A stretch of 64,000 bases of DNA from Vitis vinifera (GCF_030704535.1 NC_081821.1:6339001-6403000); one strand, 5' to 3'. Numbered from the stretch's first letter, positions 11,325 to 24,010 are shown. A program made the numbers and translations. The notes: a model not told the origin generated them from the letters alone.

Positions 11325-12430
11325 TGGAAGGTGTCTCTTCAAGAGACACTCTCAGCATAAATTCAAAATTTTTCAATGTGTATGAAAATTGTGGAAAACG
11401 TCTCTTCAAGAGATACTTTCAGTATAAACCCAATTTCTTTTTACTTGTGGAAGGTGTCTCTTGAAGAAACACCTTTAGTATAAATTCATTTTTTTGGGAA
11501 TTGTGGAAAGTGTCTCTTCAAGAGGTACCTTCAACATAAATTCGAAATTTTCCATTGTGTATAAAAATTATGAAAAGTTCTATTAAAAAGACACAGTATA
11601 AACCCTTTTTTTTTAAATTATGGATTTAGTATAAATCCATCTTTTTGGGAATTGTAAAAGGTGTCTTTTAGGAGACACCTTCAATATAAAATCGATATAA
11701 TTTAAAAGTTGTAAAATTGTGAAAAGTGTCTTTTCAATATAAATTCAATTTTTTGGAAATTGTAAAAGGTGTTTTTGAAGAGACACCTTCAATATAAAAT
11801 CAAATCAAATTTAAGAGACATAGAAGTATAAATTAAAATTTGTAAGATTATGGAATAGACACCTTTAGTATAATCCAATTTTTTGGGAATTGTAGAATGT
11901 GTCTCTTCAAGAGACACTTTTAGTGTATATTAGATTTTGTTGAATTGTGAAATGTGTCTCTTGAAGACACACCTCCGGTATAAATTCAATTTTTTGGGAA
12001 TTGTAAAAGGTATCTTTTGAAGAGATACTTTCAATATAAAATCAAATTTAAAAGACATGTAGTATAACTTAAAATTAGTGAAATTGTGGAAGGTGTTTCT
12101 TGAAAAGGCACCTATAATATATATTAGAATTTGTGGAATTATGAAAAGTGTCTCTTCAAGAGGCACCTTTAGTATAAATTCAATTTTTTTTTTAATTATA
12201 GAAGGTGTCTCTTCAAGAGACGCCTTTAATATAAAATCAAATTTATGAGACACTTGTAGTGTAAATTCAAATTTGTCAAATTGTGGAAGGTGTTTATTTG
12301 GTAGACACCTTTAATACATATAGGATTTTGTGAAATTGTGAAAAGGTGTCTTTTCAAAAAGACACCTTTAGTATAAATCCAATTTTTCGGAATTATAAAA
12401 GGTGTATCTTCAAGAAGTCTAATAAATATT
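11325..12430. repeat. Tandem minisatellite of imperfect palindromes (unit about 55-60 bp)
   Basis: About 16-17 degenerate units follow each other. Each carries a core close to GGTGTCTCTTCAAGAGACAC, an inverted repeat, followed by CTTTAGTATAAATTCAATTT and a linker similar to TTGGGAATTGTGGAA. Core copies start near 11331, 11400, 11454, 11510, 11658, 11768, 11900, 11954, 12008, 12092, 12149, 12206, 12288 and 12345. Many spacings are near 55-57 bp. Because this is close to a multiple of three, some minus-strand frames stay open (recurring SLEETPF-like peptides); I regard those as by-products. The array lies just beyond the PMD pseudogene. Confidence 0.85.
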
Positions 12431-12439
12431 TTAGGCTTC

Positions 12440-13470
12440 AGTTCAACACCATCGCACAAGGGATTGTGTGAGGAGAACAGATTTTGGTATATGTTGTGCC
12501 ACAATAGTTCAGTAGATCACCACATCAGTGACATAGATCAATGAAAAGTGACCAATAGACTAGAGATCATAATAGTAAAGAAAAAAAAAACTACTAATAA
12601 TATCCAATAAATTACCACAGGGAACTATCCTTCTTATGGGATGTCTACTATGGTCATATGGCCTGATCAATGTTACCTAGTGTTTCAGGTGTAATTATTC
12701 TCAATTAACTCAATAAAGGAATCCATATGGGGCTGGTGTACTCCTTTGGCCAGTTATGTTTCCTATTAGTAATTGTCCTTGTGTTGTTAATTCTGGTTTT
12801 GATATAGGTTCAATGGAATCAAAGTTTGTTTTCAAGCATGAAAAAGAAACTACTGTATGCAAAGGGCCTAGACATACACTCACATTTACCCAAGGAAAGA
12901 AGATTCAATAGCATTCTCCCTAGCTCGACATTTTTCCCATGGCTTCAGCCTCTGGACAGTTATCTCCATCTTCACCTTAGTAGCTGTCTTCATTCTTTAA
13001 TCCTCATCACCAGACTTACCACTTCAAGTGCAACTTCAAGGCCTGACCTTCCATGAACTATTTCTCAGTCCGAGATACATCCTTGAATTATTTCTGCCCA
13101 ACCAATATTACCTGCACAGGTGCAACATGCACAACGTAGTTCTTATTTTATGTTGTCAGGAACAGGATAAACAAACAAAGCATTCTGATAACCTGTGCCA
13201 GAGTAAAACCTACCATATAGGAGAATTCTTCCAGGGGAAGATAAAGGACTTCAGTTGAATTTTATGATCAATTCCGTGTATATGTGCCAGATGATAAAAG
13301 ATAACTGAAACTAAAAATTAGAATTGAAAAGACAAAAAGAATAGATTCATGTTCCTCTTTCTCAGAAAGGGCAATCAAGCAATTATTTTATTAACAAGCA
13401 CAAGCAGTTTACATGGAAAAGAAAGCAATCTAGCAATTACACCCTCGCACACATTTCTTAAACACTTAAA
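12440..13470. other. Intergenic DNA downstream of the first MFS gene
   Basis: The sequence is more balanced in composition than the array to its left, but it has no recognisable exon. The last part, next to the stop codon at 13478, is probably 3' UTR and terminator of the minus-strand MFS gene. Confidence 0.5.
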
Positions 13471-13477
13471 AAACTTT

Positions 13478-15779
13478 TTACACTCTACCCGGATGTTGCA
13501 GTCTTCGTAGTACAACTTGGTTATAGAAGCTTTTAGTTCGGAGGAACAATATCAAAGCAACAAAACACCCCAACAGGGTAGCTGATGCCATAATGAGAAA
13601 AGATACCATGAAGCAGTGAGTTCCTGTGCATTTATTCCCGTCTGCTGATGCTTCTTTATCATAAATGTAGCCAACCACCCTCACCGAGAAAATATAAGAT
13701 CCAACTGGACTTGCCATGGTAATGGTGTTGAATATGGTGCCCAAATGCTGTACACCAAATATCTCAGAAGTGATTGTGGGCATTAGTGACCATTGTGAAC
13801 CATAAGATACACCCACTAATACTGAACCAGCATAAAGAGCACCAGGCATACCAGAAGCAATAACAAAATGACCAATACTCATGGTTGCAAGAGTGATGAC
13901 CATGAATACTGGCCTTGCCCATCCTCTTGTATGCAGGAAATAGTCTGATACATAACCAGTTCCAAAACGACCAAGAAAATTCCAAATGCTCCATAAAGAA
14001 ACTAAAGTACTTGTCTCAAAGCTTTTGTAACCAAATGCTCCTCCAATTTGGCCAATGTTATTCACTGTGGCAAGTCCTGAACCCATTCCACATGCCATGG
14101 CAAGAAACAAACACCAAAAGTTACAGGTGCCCATGGCTTGCAACAGATTCAGGTTTTCTCCCTGGAGTAAAACCCTATTATCATCATTATTTCTCTCTTG
14201 TTCAGCATCACTATGCACCAAATGATATCCAGCAGGATCTTGCCCTTTACCTATTTTCTCAGCATCCAATTGTTTTGGGTCATCTATTAATTGGTTCTTC
14301 TCAATCAAGAAAGTTTGAGAAGTTCCATCAAAGTTGCTCTGCTGGGCTTTAATTGTAACAGCAAGAGGCATGGCAAGCAGCAGCAGCAGAAGAACAAGGG
14401 TAAAAAGGCGTGCTGGAAATTGCAAAGTGAGGATGTTCTCTAAGATTATTAAGGCCATCAGGTAACCAGCTACAACTAAAGCAACCAATGAAAAACCATT
14501 CAGGTGCTTCTTCTCATCTCCTTCTTTTGTATTATAGATTCTGACCAAACACATGAGCAACAGAGGATTGACAGTGGTCACCAGCATCAGCATGAGAAGA
14601 TATGAGGCAGGGTTTCCCTTGAATATTGCCTGATATAATTGAATTAATATTGCTCCACTCAAACCAAGAAAACCCTAAACACAGAAGGCCAACAAGAAAA
14701 TAACTTCAAGATGGAAACTGGAAAGTTAATACAAAATACAATTAGGGGTTCAATGAGGAACTAAGGCTAATCATATAGCTTATAGCAAAGACATCACCAA
14801 GCCATGAAAATTCAGGCAACTGATACAGAAAGCAAATAAATCATTGACAGGTAAACATCATAATCGATTGAACTATATCAAAGTGGAAAAAAAATAAAGG
14901 ATTCACTCCATTATATTCTACAATATCTCCAACCATCGCTGTAAATACCTGAAGCTCAATTAGTTACTCGTTAATCTATTGGGAATGGGTTGAGGGTTGA
15001 AAGTTGGACACTTCTTATTGCATAGAAACTTCTTGGTTCAAGGGAGCTCAAAACCTAAATTCCAATTTTTTTTCTCGATATTTAGCCATGTGTTTTGAAA
15101 GTCCAACCTCAAGCATGTGAACAATAGCTATTCAGAAGAATCACAAGCCGTAATTGGTAGAGTAAACAAGCGATTTCAATAGTCTATATTGTGTGGCTTT
15201 GGTTTCCAAATATTTCCATGAAGAATCAGGCAATCAAAATTCTGAATTCTTTTCTTTTCCTATATCTTCTCAGCAACCAAACATAGGGGAAGAGAAGTCC
15301 ATGACCTTCATGATGCCAACAACTGTGCCGCTAAAATCAGGGAAGTTGTGAACAGCGGTGACCACGTTAGCCGTGTTGAAAAAGGTCTGAGCATGAGCCG
15401 TCAGGAACATGAAGAGGCACATGAGCGGCACCGGCTGCCGGGGAATGGCTCCGGCGACAGAAAGCCATAAGAAGAAATAGCCCGCAAAGCACTGGATCGC
15501 CCCCACAGCGATAACCACCCATGGGCCACGAAGAAAGCAAGAAGAGGAGCGGCGGCTGCGGTGGGGGACGGCGACCGCGGAGTAGAGGAAGCCGGAGAGA
15601 ACACCGGCGGTGGCTCCGACGTCTTTGACAACAGAGACGGTGTCGAGCGTTGATTGGTCGTAACCTTGGCTTGATTTGAGAGCCGAAGAGAAGATGCTGA
15701 AAGTGTAGAGTGAGCCGCTGCTGCACTGGATCCATATGCTCGCTAATGTAGCTATCCACTTGCTCTGTATCCTCTCCAT
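13478..15779 (-). CDS. Nodulin-like / NFD4-like major facilitator protein (copy A)
   Basis: Two exons join in phase 0: 15779-15306 (158 codons, ending GIMK|GTCATG) and 14674-13478 (after TTTAG|GGT), giving about 556 aa. The intron is 631 bp. The N-terminal half matches the nodulin-like domain of plant MFS proteins (KWIATLASIWIQCSSGSLY, then DTVSVVKDVGATAGVLSG). A hydrophilic central loop at about residues 275-335 separates the two sets of membrane helices. The second half has the family blocks ACGMGSGLATVNNIGQIGG, SLWSIWNFLGRFGTGYVSD and YGSQWSLMPTITSEIFG. About 12 membrane segments are expected. Arabidopsis NFD4 itself is needed for nuclear fusion in reproduction; the substrate of this subfamily is not known. 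The start is the ATG that gives the family N-terminus. It is a tandem paralogue of the gene at 16296-18516. Confidence 0.93.
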
Positions 15780-16295
15780 CTCTCACTTCGCCCCTTCACA
15801 CCAATTCCTTCTCCTCTCTTCTTTCATCCACTTTTGTCCAATTCTCTTTTTTTTTTTTTGGGGTGGGGGGTGGATTTTCTATTGGATTCCATCATTCCAC
15901 TGTGCACCAAATCTTTCTAATTATTGGGGTTTTGGGTTCAACCGAGACACGGCTTGGAGTTGAAAATGGTCGCCCTGATGCTCTTCAGTGATTATAAAAA
16001 GAAAAAGAACTTCCCAGCAGTGGCCATGATTAGAAACGATTTGAATTTTTTTTTTTTTTTTAAAACGCAAATATATAAAGTAATAGGCAGCTTGGTTTTA
16101 ATAATAAGAAAGAGGAGGCATGTGTCAATTCTGAATCAGAACCAAGGAATTGAAACTCCTGGGAAATTATCAAGATGATGGAATAAGAATTACATTTGTT
16201 TTCGTGTCTTCCCTCAGAAAAACAGAGGAAGCAACAACTGGATTACAAATAAACAATGAATCATACTTTGAACACCATAGTATATACTGCCTCTA
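15780..16295. promoter_or_regulatory. Spacer between the tandem MFS genes (upstream region of copy A)
   Basis: This 516-bp spacer holds the 3' end of copy B and the promoter of copy A. A CT-rich leader precedes the copy A start (15,785-15,850, plus-strand view), and there is a T run at about 16,047-16,061. I see no separate gene. Confidence 0.5.
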
Positions 16296-18516
16296 CTACC
16301 TGTCATCGTCTTGCAGAGAAAGGTTTAGCCTTCTAAGTACAACCAACTTATAGAACCTCTTTGTTCGGAAGAACAATGCAGAAGCAACGAGTGACCCAAA
16401 AAGAGTAACACATCCGATGATCAGAAATGATAACATGAAACAATGAGTGCCGGAGCATGAGTTCTGCTTGCCTGATGCTTCCTTGTCATAGATGTACCCG
16501 ATTACTCTAACAGAGAGAAGGTAAGAGCCAACAGGACTGGCTATGGCAATGGTGTTGAAGATGGTACCCATGTGCCCAACACCAAATAGCTCGGAAGTGA
16601 TGGTGGGCATCAATGACCACTGTGAACCATAACAAACCCCTACTATTACTGAACCCACATACAAATTCCCCGCAAAACCAGAGGCAATGATCACATGGCC
16701 AATAGTCATGGTAGCCAGGGTGATGACCATCAACAATGGCCTTGCCCAGCCTCTTCTATGCAGCAGAATATCCGATACATATCCAGCTCCAAAACGGCCA
16801 AGAAAATTCCATATACTCCACAAAGAAACCAGAGTGTTTATCTCAACTGTAGTGTAACCAAGAGATTCTCCTATTTGGCTGATGTTATTTATTGTAGCCA
16901 GCCCGGACCCCATTCCACATGCCATGGCTATGAACAACAACCAGAAGTTTCCAGTCCGCATGGCTTGCACAACATTCAGGTCTTCCTCATCCTGCAGCAT
17001 TGGGGTGTCTTCGTCTGCTGCATGATGTTCTTTAGGATCCCCTGCAGCTGAAGACCACCTCTCAGACTGTAGGGACCCATTGTCACTCAGCAATGGGCTC
17101 CTCTCGGAGGACACCAACCCTTGTGATGATATCTCTGATTCATCCTTAAGGGCATTGGCTGCGATTCCAAGAGGGGAAGCCAGCAGAAGCAAAAGAAGTA
17201 TGAGAGTAGCGATGCGTGCCCATAACGGAAAAGTAAAGATGTTCTCCAAGATTATCACGATCATAAGATAAGCAGCAACAAGGAGAGCGACAGTGGAGAA
17301 ACGATTCAACTGCTTCTTGTTGCCTTGTGTGTCTCTTTCATCGATTCTAACCAAACACATCAGCAAGAGGGAGATGAAAGTCGGCAGCAACGCAAGCATC
17401 AGAATGAAAATGCTCGGATTGCCTTCGAATAATGCATCGTACACTTGGATTAACACTGCCCCACTCAGACCAAGAAAGCCCTGGCCAAGAAATGTCAGCA
17501 CTTGTTATGACTATGAGCATCTGAATTACCAAACTTCAACCCACGCCATAACAAAAAAAAAAAACATGTATGATCACTAGCAAGTGCATTTGTCTGAGGC
17601 ATTGATTTAAGCTCTGTTTGATTTCCAGAAAAGTGAGAGAAAATGCGAGGTAAAGCAAATAGAAAAAATATATATATTTAAAATTAATAAATTATTTTTA
17701 TATATTCATTTCATTTTATAATAAAAGTAATTTTTTTTTCTTTTTTAAATATTTTTGTCGGACCAACATAGAATTAAATGCCATTGGGAAGTTATATAGC
17801 AAATAATCAATGCTTTAGACTGGGCATTCCTGTCATTGAAAACTTTCAGTGCTAATATAAATTCACTCAATGTTTTGAATGTCACTACAAAATTTCAAAT
17901 TCCAGCATTATATTTTAGTATCAAACGACTTACTTAAATTTAAAAAATAAAATAAAAAATTTAATATATATATATATCTTTTGTTAATCAATCAGATGTT
18001 CAGAACCAGAGGACGACATACCTTCATGATACCGACGATGGTGCCGCCATAATCCGGGAAGTTCTGAACGGCGGTGACGACATTAGCAGTGTTGAAGAAG
18101 GTCTGAGCGTGAGCGGCGATGAACATGAACAAGCACATCAGCGGCACTGCAGGCCGATGAATGACTCCAGTGACGGACAGCCATATAAGAAAATAGCCAG
18201 CAAAGCACTGAATCGCCCCTGCCACGTGGACCACCCACGGTCCACCAAAACTGAGGAGATAAGAAACGGAAGAGGCCTGATGGCTGTCTCGGCGGCGGCG
18301 GCGGCGATGGACGGCGACGGCGGAGTAGAGGAGGCCGGAGAGGACACCGGCGTTGGCTCCGATGTCTTTGAACACGGAGACGGTATCGAGCGTTGCTTGG
18401 TCGTAACTTTGGCTAGATTTGAGAACCGATGAGTAGACGCCGAAGGCGTAGGATCCGCCGCAGGTGCACTGGATCCATATGCTTGCCACTGTAGTAATCC
18501 ATTTGCTGCTCAACAT
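16296..18516 (-). CDS. Nodulin-like / NFD4-like major facilitator protein (copy B)
   Basis: Two exons join in phase 0: 18516-18022 (165 codons, ending GIMK|GTATGT) and 17480-16296 (after TTGGCCAG|GGC), giving about 559 aa. The intron is 541 bp, at the same codon as in copy A. Family blocks match copy A: KWITTVASIWIQCTCGGSY, DTVSVFKDIGANAGVLSGLL, ACGMGSGLATINNISQIGES, SLWSIWNFLGRFGAGYVSD, YGSQWSLMPTITSELFG. The variable central loop (about residues 270-345, rich in Ser, Glu and Asp, with DEDTPMLQDEEDL) is the main difference from copy A. Membrane transport is likely but the substrate is unknown. The shared intron position and orientation show that the pair arose by tandem duplication; the loop divergence suggests it is not recent. 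Confidence 0.94.
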
Positions 18517-18623
18517 CTTCTTTCTTTCTGCATCTGCCCGTTCTCTCTCTGTACATATTTATTTCTCCCAAATTTTCTCACAGATTCCCGGGAAAATGAC
18601 ATCTGGCGCGTGTTCTAAACGAT

Positions 18624-18634
18624 CACGTCACGTG
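18624..18634. promoter_or_regulatory. Overlapping ACGT elements (CACGTCACGTG) upstream of MFS copy B
   Basis: A CACGTC and a palindromic CACGTG (18629-18634) overlap about 110 bp upstream of the copy B start codon at 18516. G-box and ABRE-type cores are bound by bZIP and bHLH factors. Position close to the start and the doubling make it a plausible regulatory site; no function is shown by sequence alone. Confidence 0.4.
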
Positions 18635-18639
18635 CCACA

Positions 18640-20555
18640 TTATTGCCTATAGAGTGCCCGAAATCATTGTATCACGTCCTAGCCCGGCAGCACAATTGAA
18701 CTCTTTTAGAATGTCTATACCATTTTACAATGTGAATTAATCCGAACGTATTGTCACTTAGTTCACACCTCATTTACTTCTACCTAACAAGCTATTTTGT
18801 ATCAATTGATGGTATCGTCCACGCTCCAGGAGTGAGAGTGGGCTTATTTTTTTTCTTATTATTCCAATTTCAGTTAAGTTGAGGTGGCATCCTAAGGATA
18901 GATTAGCCCTCCCCTATCCATGCCGTTGCTGCCTTGCCCGTTGGTCCTTATCTTCCCAATATTAGCATTTTAATGGAAGCTTAATTAAAAAGTAATAGCT
19001 TTTCTTTTCTTAGTTGATCCTTAATTACATTATGTCAAATATAATTTTTTTTAATTAGAAGAATGATATTTAAATATTATTTATTTTTAATTAGAGAATA
19101 GTTTATTAATAAAAAATGTCTCTTTTATTTTGAGCAAGAGGAAAAACAATTAAAATATATATATATATATAAGGACAATTATGAAGCAATTATTTACGAT
19201 CTTATTTTTTTATTTTTATTGTTAATGTTGTTATTCAATAATTTAGATTTTAATATAAACTTTTGACAATGACGATTAAATCCTTTATGTTTATGATGGT
19301 CTAAATTTTTTGGCGCGTCTACTTGGCTAGATCCCAAAGCTCACAGCCATGTGAATTGAGTTGAGTGTGTCAATTGTTTGGTTTGATGAGATGGTGGAAG
19401 CAGAGGCTGGCCACGTGCATCTACAAGGGGTTAGGTGACACCATGAGGCCCCACACTGTGGTAGCTTCATTCCATACGTCTCGGCGCATGATTCCAGAAT
19501 CATAGAAGGCCCAACCTGGCATTGTGCAAAAGCCACGAACAATGAACCAAAAGGTTGTCGCTTTACACTATACTGTTTCCCACGCGAATCATGGTCATTA
19601 TAATTTATATGTTATAAAAATTAAAATATTTGTAAAAAATTATATATATATATATTTAAAAATTATAATAATATTTTATTTTTATATTTAATATATATTA
19701 AATTAAATAATAAAAATAAATATAAATGTATTTATAAAGAGTTCAAGTTTAAGGGTCATTCATATCTATTTTTAGTGGGTTCATTTGAACCCTCAATTTT
19801 CACATTTCATACCCACCCTTCATACATAAACAAACTTTAAAACTTATCTATTTTTCTTTTTCTTTTCTTTCTTTCCCCTTCTCTCTCACCATGATCGTGC
19901 CTACACTCACCACAACCACCTTGCCCAGACAACAGCTCCCATGATTGCCAACAACAATAGCCCCACGATTATCGATAAGCAACTATCTCACCCCCACCAT
20001 CTCATTATCTCTCTCATAAAAGAAAAAGAAAAAAAAAAAAAACATGAAGTGGATCATTCGATTCACTATGAACCAGTTCGATGGTACTGATGGTTCAAGA
20101 CCAGCTCAATATATCGTTGAGCCAATTCGATTTTTAAAACATTAAATACAAATATAAGAGTTATTTTATATGTAGAAGCCAAATTTATATTTATAGTAAA
20201 GAAGAAGTGTTTTTTTTTTTTTTTTTCATTAGAACATCTATATGACCATATCATTTTTTTGTTTGTATTGATTAGCAAATGTAAGAAAAAACAGAAAATT
20301 TGTGGTTGCGATGATTTTGGTTTTCTCGTCCATATAATCACACTCAACATTTAAATTAGCAAGCAAACAAAACAAATTTAAGAAAATTCATACATGCTTT
20401 GGTATGGGAAACATAGAAGCAAGTTCAAATAGGATATGCAACTAACATTTCTTAGTGCTATAACAGTTCTTTTTCAAAATCATATGCATAAAACAAAGAG
20501 CTCGGATCGTAAAATCATGGAGACTATATAGAGGCAGGCAAATGGGAAGTGTCTA
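18640..20555. other. Intergenic DNA, no gene seen
   Basis: The stretch is AT-rich, with a short (TA)n run near 19,160, another near 19,645, and a CT/TTTC-rich patch at about 19,850-19,885. An ORF on the minus strand at 19327-19542 lacks family resemblance and is not called. Confidence 0.55.
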
Positions 20556-20559
20556 ATAA

Positions 20560-20960
20560 CTTGTTTGAAAACTATTATTATCTAAAACCGTTAAAAAAAA
20601 CAAAAAAAATTGTTTTTCAAATTTGAAATTACCTTTGATAATTTTTTATAGAAAATTATTTCTTGAAAACTTATTTTAAAAATAAGATATTTTATGATAA
20701 CATGTTTTCTATTTTTTAGAGGTTGTTTTAAAAAATAATTGTAGAATGATTGAAAATATAGTTTTATAAATAAAAAAATTAAGAAATATGTGAAAACTCT
20801 TTTTAAAAAATGATATTTTCTAACAACATATATATATTTTTTATAATTATTTTTGACTTATTTTCCAAAGATTATTTTAAAAAAGAATGGTACAAATGTG
20901 GGGAATAATTGAAAATAAAGTATTATTTATAAATAAAAAATATATTTTTAAGAAACACAT
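20560..20960. repeat. Non-autonomous dispersed repeat, AAAACAGTTTTC-type (copy 2)
   Basis: The alternating AAAACTTATTTTAAAAATAAG and TGTTTTCTATTTTTTAGAGG texture, with an inner GTAGAATGATTGAAAATA block occurring twice in degenerate form (near 20,731 and 20,907), resembles the stretches at 8,225-8,560 and 41,580-41,920. The internal duplication suggests two nested or tandem copies. No coding capacity is present. Confidence 0.5.
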
Positions 20961-20974
20961 TAAATACATTGTGT

Positions 20975-21610
20975 AACGTCGTTATTATAACTCATATTTA
21001 TATAATGTCATAAATTTTCATCGACGAAAGATATCACAAATACCACTCCACACGGACTAATGTTTTTATTATATTCCATAGGATTGCGGGACCAAACTGA
21101 TAGACATCCTTTATGAGGTCAAACAAACCCTCATACTAGGGTTAGAGTCTGATACCATTTATAATGGCTTGCATCTAACCATGTAAATATTGTTTGGGAA
21201 TTCCTCTTTAACTTTATAAACGTATTTTAAAACCATGAGAACCTTTTTAGGTCTAGAGTGGACAATATCTATATGGTTGAGAGCAGGTCGTTATAAATGA
21301 TATTATAACCGACCCCCAACCGCGTCATGGGAGTTTGTTTAGCCTAGTGAGAGGTGGTTGTTTATTTGGCCCAACAATCCCGCGTGACACAACAAGAACA
21401 TTGTATCTACATGAAAAGTATTTGTAATATCCTACATTGGGTAGAAGAGAAAGTTTCGGACACTATATAAATATAAAATTATCTTAATCAAGTGGATGCG
21501 TTTTAAAGTCGTGAAGATCCATTTAGGCATAGAACGGATAATATCTATACTATTGGGTGCAAATCGTTAATGTTTGAATGCTCTAGAAGTCTCGTACACC
21601 CAAAGTTTAC
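20975..21610. repeat. Dispersed non-autonomous element, CCACAT/GTTATAA-type (copy 1)
   Basis: The stretch contains the repeated phrases TAGGATTGCGGGACCAAAC, ATACCATTTATAATGGCTTG, GGACAATATCTATATGG, AATATCCTACATTGGGTAGA and a degenerate second GGATAATATCTATAC. These phrases are typical of a very common plant dispersed repeat with no open reading frame. A related copy lies at about 42,225-42,655 (CATAGGATTGTACGGC, ATACCATTTATAACAA, CGATGTGGGATGTTATAA). I cannot name the superfamily securely. Confidence 0.6.
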
Positions 21611-21741
21611 ACCTATTACATAATATAAAGTTACCTAATCTTATTTAATTTTTGTATTTCTTAATTTATTCATTTATTATTATTGAAGTTTTAAACTTTA
21701 TTGAGGATTGTTAGGATTTTGATAAAATAAAGTTTAAAAAA

Positions 21742-21873
21742 TTAGTTATTTTAACAATGGAATAAAAAATCTTTATACAAATTATTTTGGTAAGTCAAAA
21801 TTTTAAATTAGTTATTTTAACAATGGAATAAAAAATCTTTATACAAATTATTTTGGTAAGTGAAAATATTTTA
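21742..21873. repeat. 66-bp tandem direct duplication
   Basis: The block starting TTAGTTATTTTAACAATGGA at 21742 is repeated from 21808 with a 66-bp period, and the first roughly 54 bases of the two copies look identical. Such identity in intergenic DNA suggests a recent duplication. Confidence 0.85.
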
Positions 21874-21874
21874 A

Positions 21875-23977
21875 TTTATAATTGATAATATTTAATAATT
21901 CTAACCGTTAGGTTGAGGGTTATGAGTTTTAATAAGAATTATTTATTATGTTTATAATGATTTATTCTCGACTCTACTTTAAAGGGAGAGTCTTCCTTAC
22001 CTTTTAAAGTGACAATAGAAAAATTTTGTCAACTCTTTACAAACTAAGTTTTTTCCATTTCTATTATTTCCATCTTTATGGTTTAATCAATCTTTCTAAT
22101 AAGGCATTATTGAAAACTATTGAGGTTGTATTTTAGAGCAATTATTAACCGTTGGTACCCATATGTTCAGAGGCAATAATAACCTTAGGATAGTGTGTTA
22201 CATAGGCCTCTCTAAATCAAGTCAATTTTTTTCTTTTTATCTTTTTATAATTTATTTAGAGGTTGTTATTCGCAACATCTATTTTGTTAAATGTAATACT
22301 TTTTTGTTATATATATATTTTTTTCACATATATCCTTTTTAATAAAGAACTCTCTATAATCTTCTCTCAACATATTAAACCTAAATTCTAGTTGATTAAG
22401 GTTGCAAATCACATACGAAATTATTTTTAAAAAAACCATTCCAATAAAATATTAGTTATTTTAAAATTTTAATAATAATTTTTATTTAAAAAAAATTGAG
22501 TTATGAATTTCACATTAAAGAAAAAGAATGCTAAAATGTGAGGTAGGGATAGGAAAAATAAAATAAAAAAGGGGTACAATTGGGATGTGAGGTTGGGGAG
22601 GAGAGAGGGGAGAGGAGAGAGGGGAGAAGAGAGAGGAGATATGAGAGAAAAGAGAAAGACTATATTAGTAAAAATGGTGTTGCAAATAGCAATTGGGTTT
22701 ATGTATTTCAACGATGATTTATTGTGTAATTTATGTGTTTAAATTTCTAAATTTTTTGTTGATATGGAATAATTTCCTAACACCGAGTTCTAGGGTTTTC
22801 AAGTATAAAAAGTTAAAATCAATATATTTTGGATTATGTTAGATTGAGTCCATTTCCAAAGTTTCCTTATTTTTATTAACCATAATTGGATTTACCACAG
22901 TGATGTTCTTCTTTTCTTTTTTTTCTTTTTAAGGAAATTGTTAAATACACACACCAAACTCTCTCCATGCCTACTTGATTTTAAATATTTTTTAATGAAA
23001 AAAATGCCTATGAATGTAAATATCAATTTGCATTTATCTTTTCTCCTTAAACTCATTTTTCTTTATTCAACGCCTTTACAACCCTAATAAAATTTTAAGA
23101 AAATTGAAAAATTATTGTTTTGGAGCAATGGACAAACAAATCATTGCCTATATGATAGAAGTGAAGTGGTAAGGATTTTGATTTTGATTTATTTATTTAT
23201 TGCATTTTTTCAAATTGAAGGGTGTCAAGACCTCCAAGTTTCAACACCCTTCATAGTGCTGGGCATCAAAGGTAGTTATACATTTCATGGTATTCAAATA
23301 CAAGGCCACCCAAAGCTAAGGGGTTGGACAACTCCTTGTCTAGTGTCTAGTGAAATTCTTCTAGTTAGCCGCTTAGGATAGCATATCTAAGTAATCACCT
23401 CAATAGAAAGAGAAAATTCGATGGTGGTCTCTTTTAGAATTTTTGCTAAAAAATCAATTTAACATAAAAACGAGAGGATGCAATCAATAATCGCAAATGC
23501 AACAGAAAGATAGGGTTAACGAAAATCAAATATCAAATATAATGTGGTTTGATGCAATCTTGTTAACGTTTATAATCCTTAAACTCCACCAAAGTCTTGA
23601 GATTGTTTCACTCTACAATGATCTTTTATGTTAAAATTTCTTTAAAGTACAATTAGTTTCAAAGTATCGATCGATCTTTATATTACTCTGTAAGTGAAAA
23701 ACCTCATTTAAAAACTCTTTATTATTATTTAATGAAGTTTGAAACATCAGAGTTAACTTAAATAAGATTATAAAAAAAAGGTGTTAGACTTTAAGGTGCA
23801 ATCAAATAGATATGAAAGTTTGAGAATGATTATACAAAAAATAGTTGCTAGTAGAAAATTCCAATAGATTAATCACCTATTAGCAATAAATGTACTTTAT
23901 AGGTGAAAGAAAAATGGCAAAATGGATAGATTGATCGATTGCCCGATCAACTATTTAATCTACTAACTAAAATGGAC

Positions 23978-23980
<3 letters not shown>
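21875..23980. other. AT-rich intergenic DNA
   Basis: There is no recognisable gene. A GA-rich patch with repeated GAGAGGGGAGA lies at about 22,597-22,660 and explains the minus-strand ORF there. The stretch around 23,400-23,700 has the texture of retroelement leader DNA but without identifiable domains. Confidence 0.5.

Positions 23981-23982
<2 letters not shown>

Positions 23983-24010
<28 letters not shown>
23983..24010. repeat. (TA)14 microsatellite
   Basis: An uninterrupted TA dinucleotide run of about 28 nt is followed by a short imperfect extension. Confidence 0.95.

Noticed and set aside
11325..12430. Could the regular repeat array be a CRISPR?
   Set aside because: The units are degenerate, lack unique spacers of uniform length, and the genome is a plant's.
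11930..12504. Minus-strand ORFs of 107 and 92 aa with a recurring SLEETPF-like peptide
   Set aside because: Produced by the tandem palindromic repeat, whose unit length is near a multiple of three. No start context or known domain.
13915..14352. Plus-strand ORF of 145 aa opposite the MFS gene
   Set aside because: Antisense shadow of conserved membrane-protein coding sequence.
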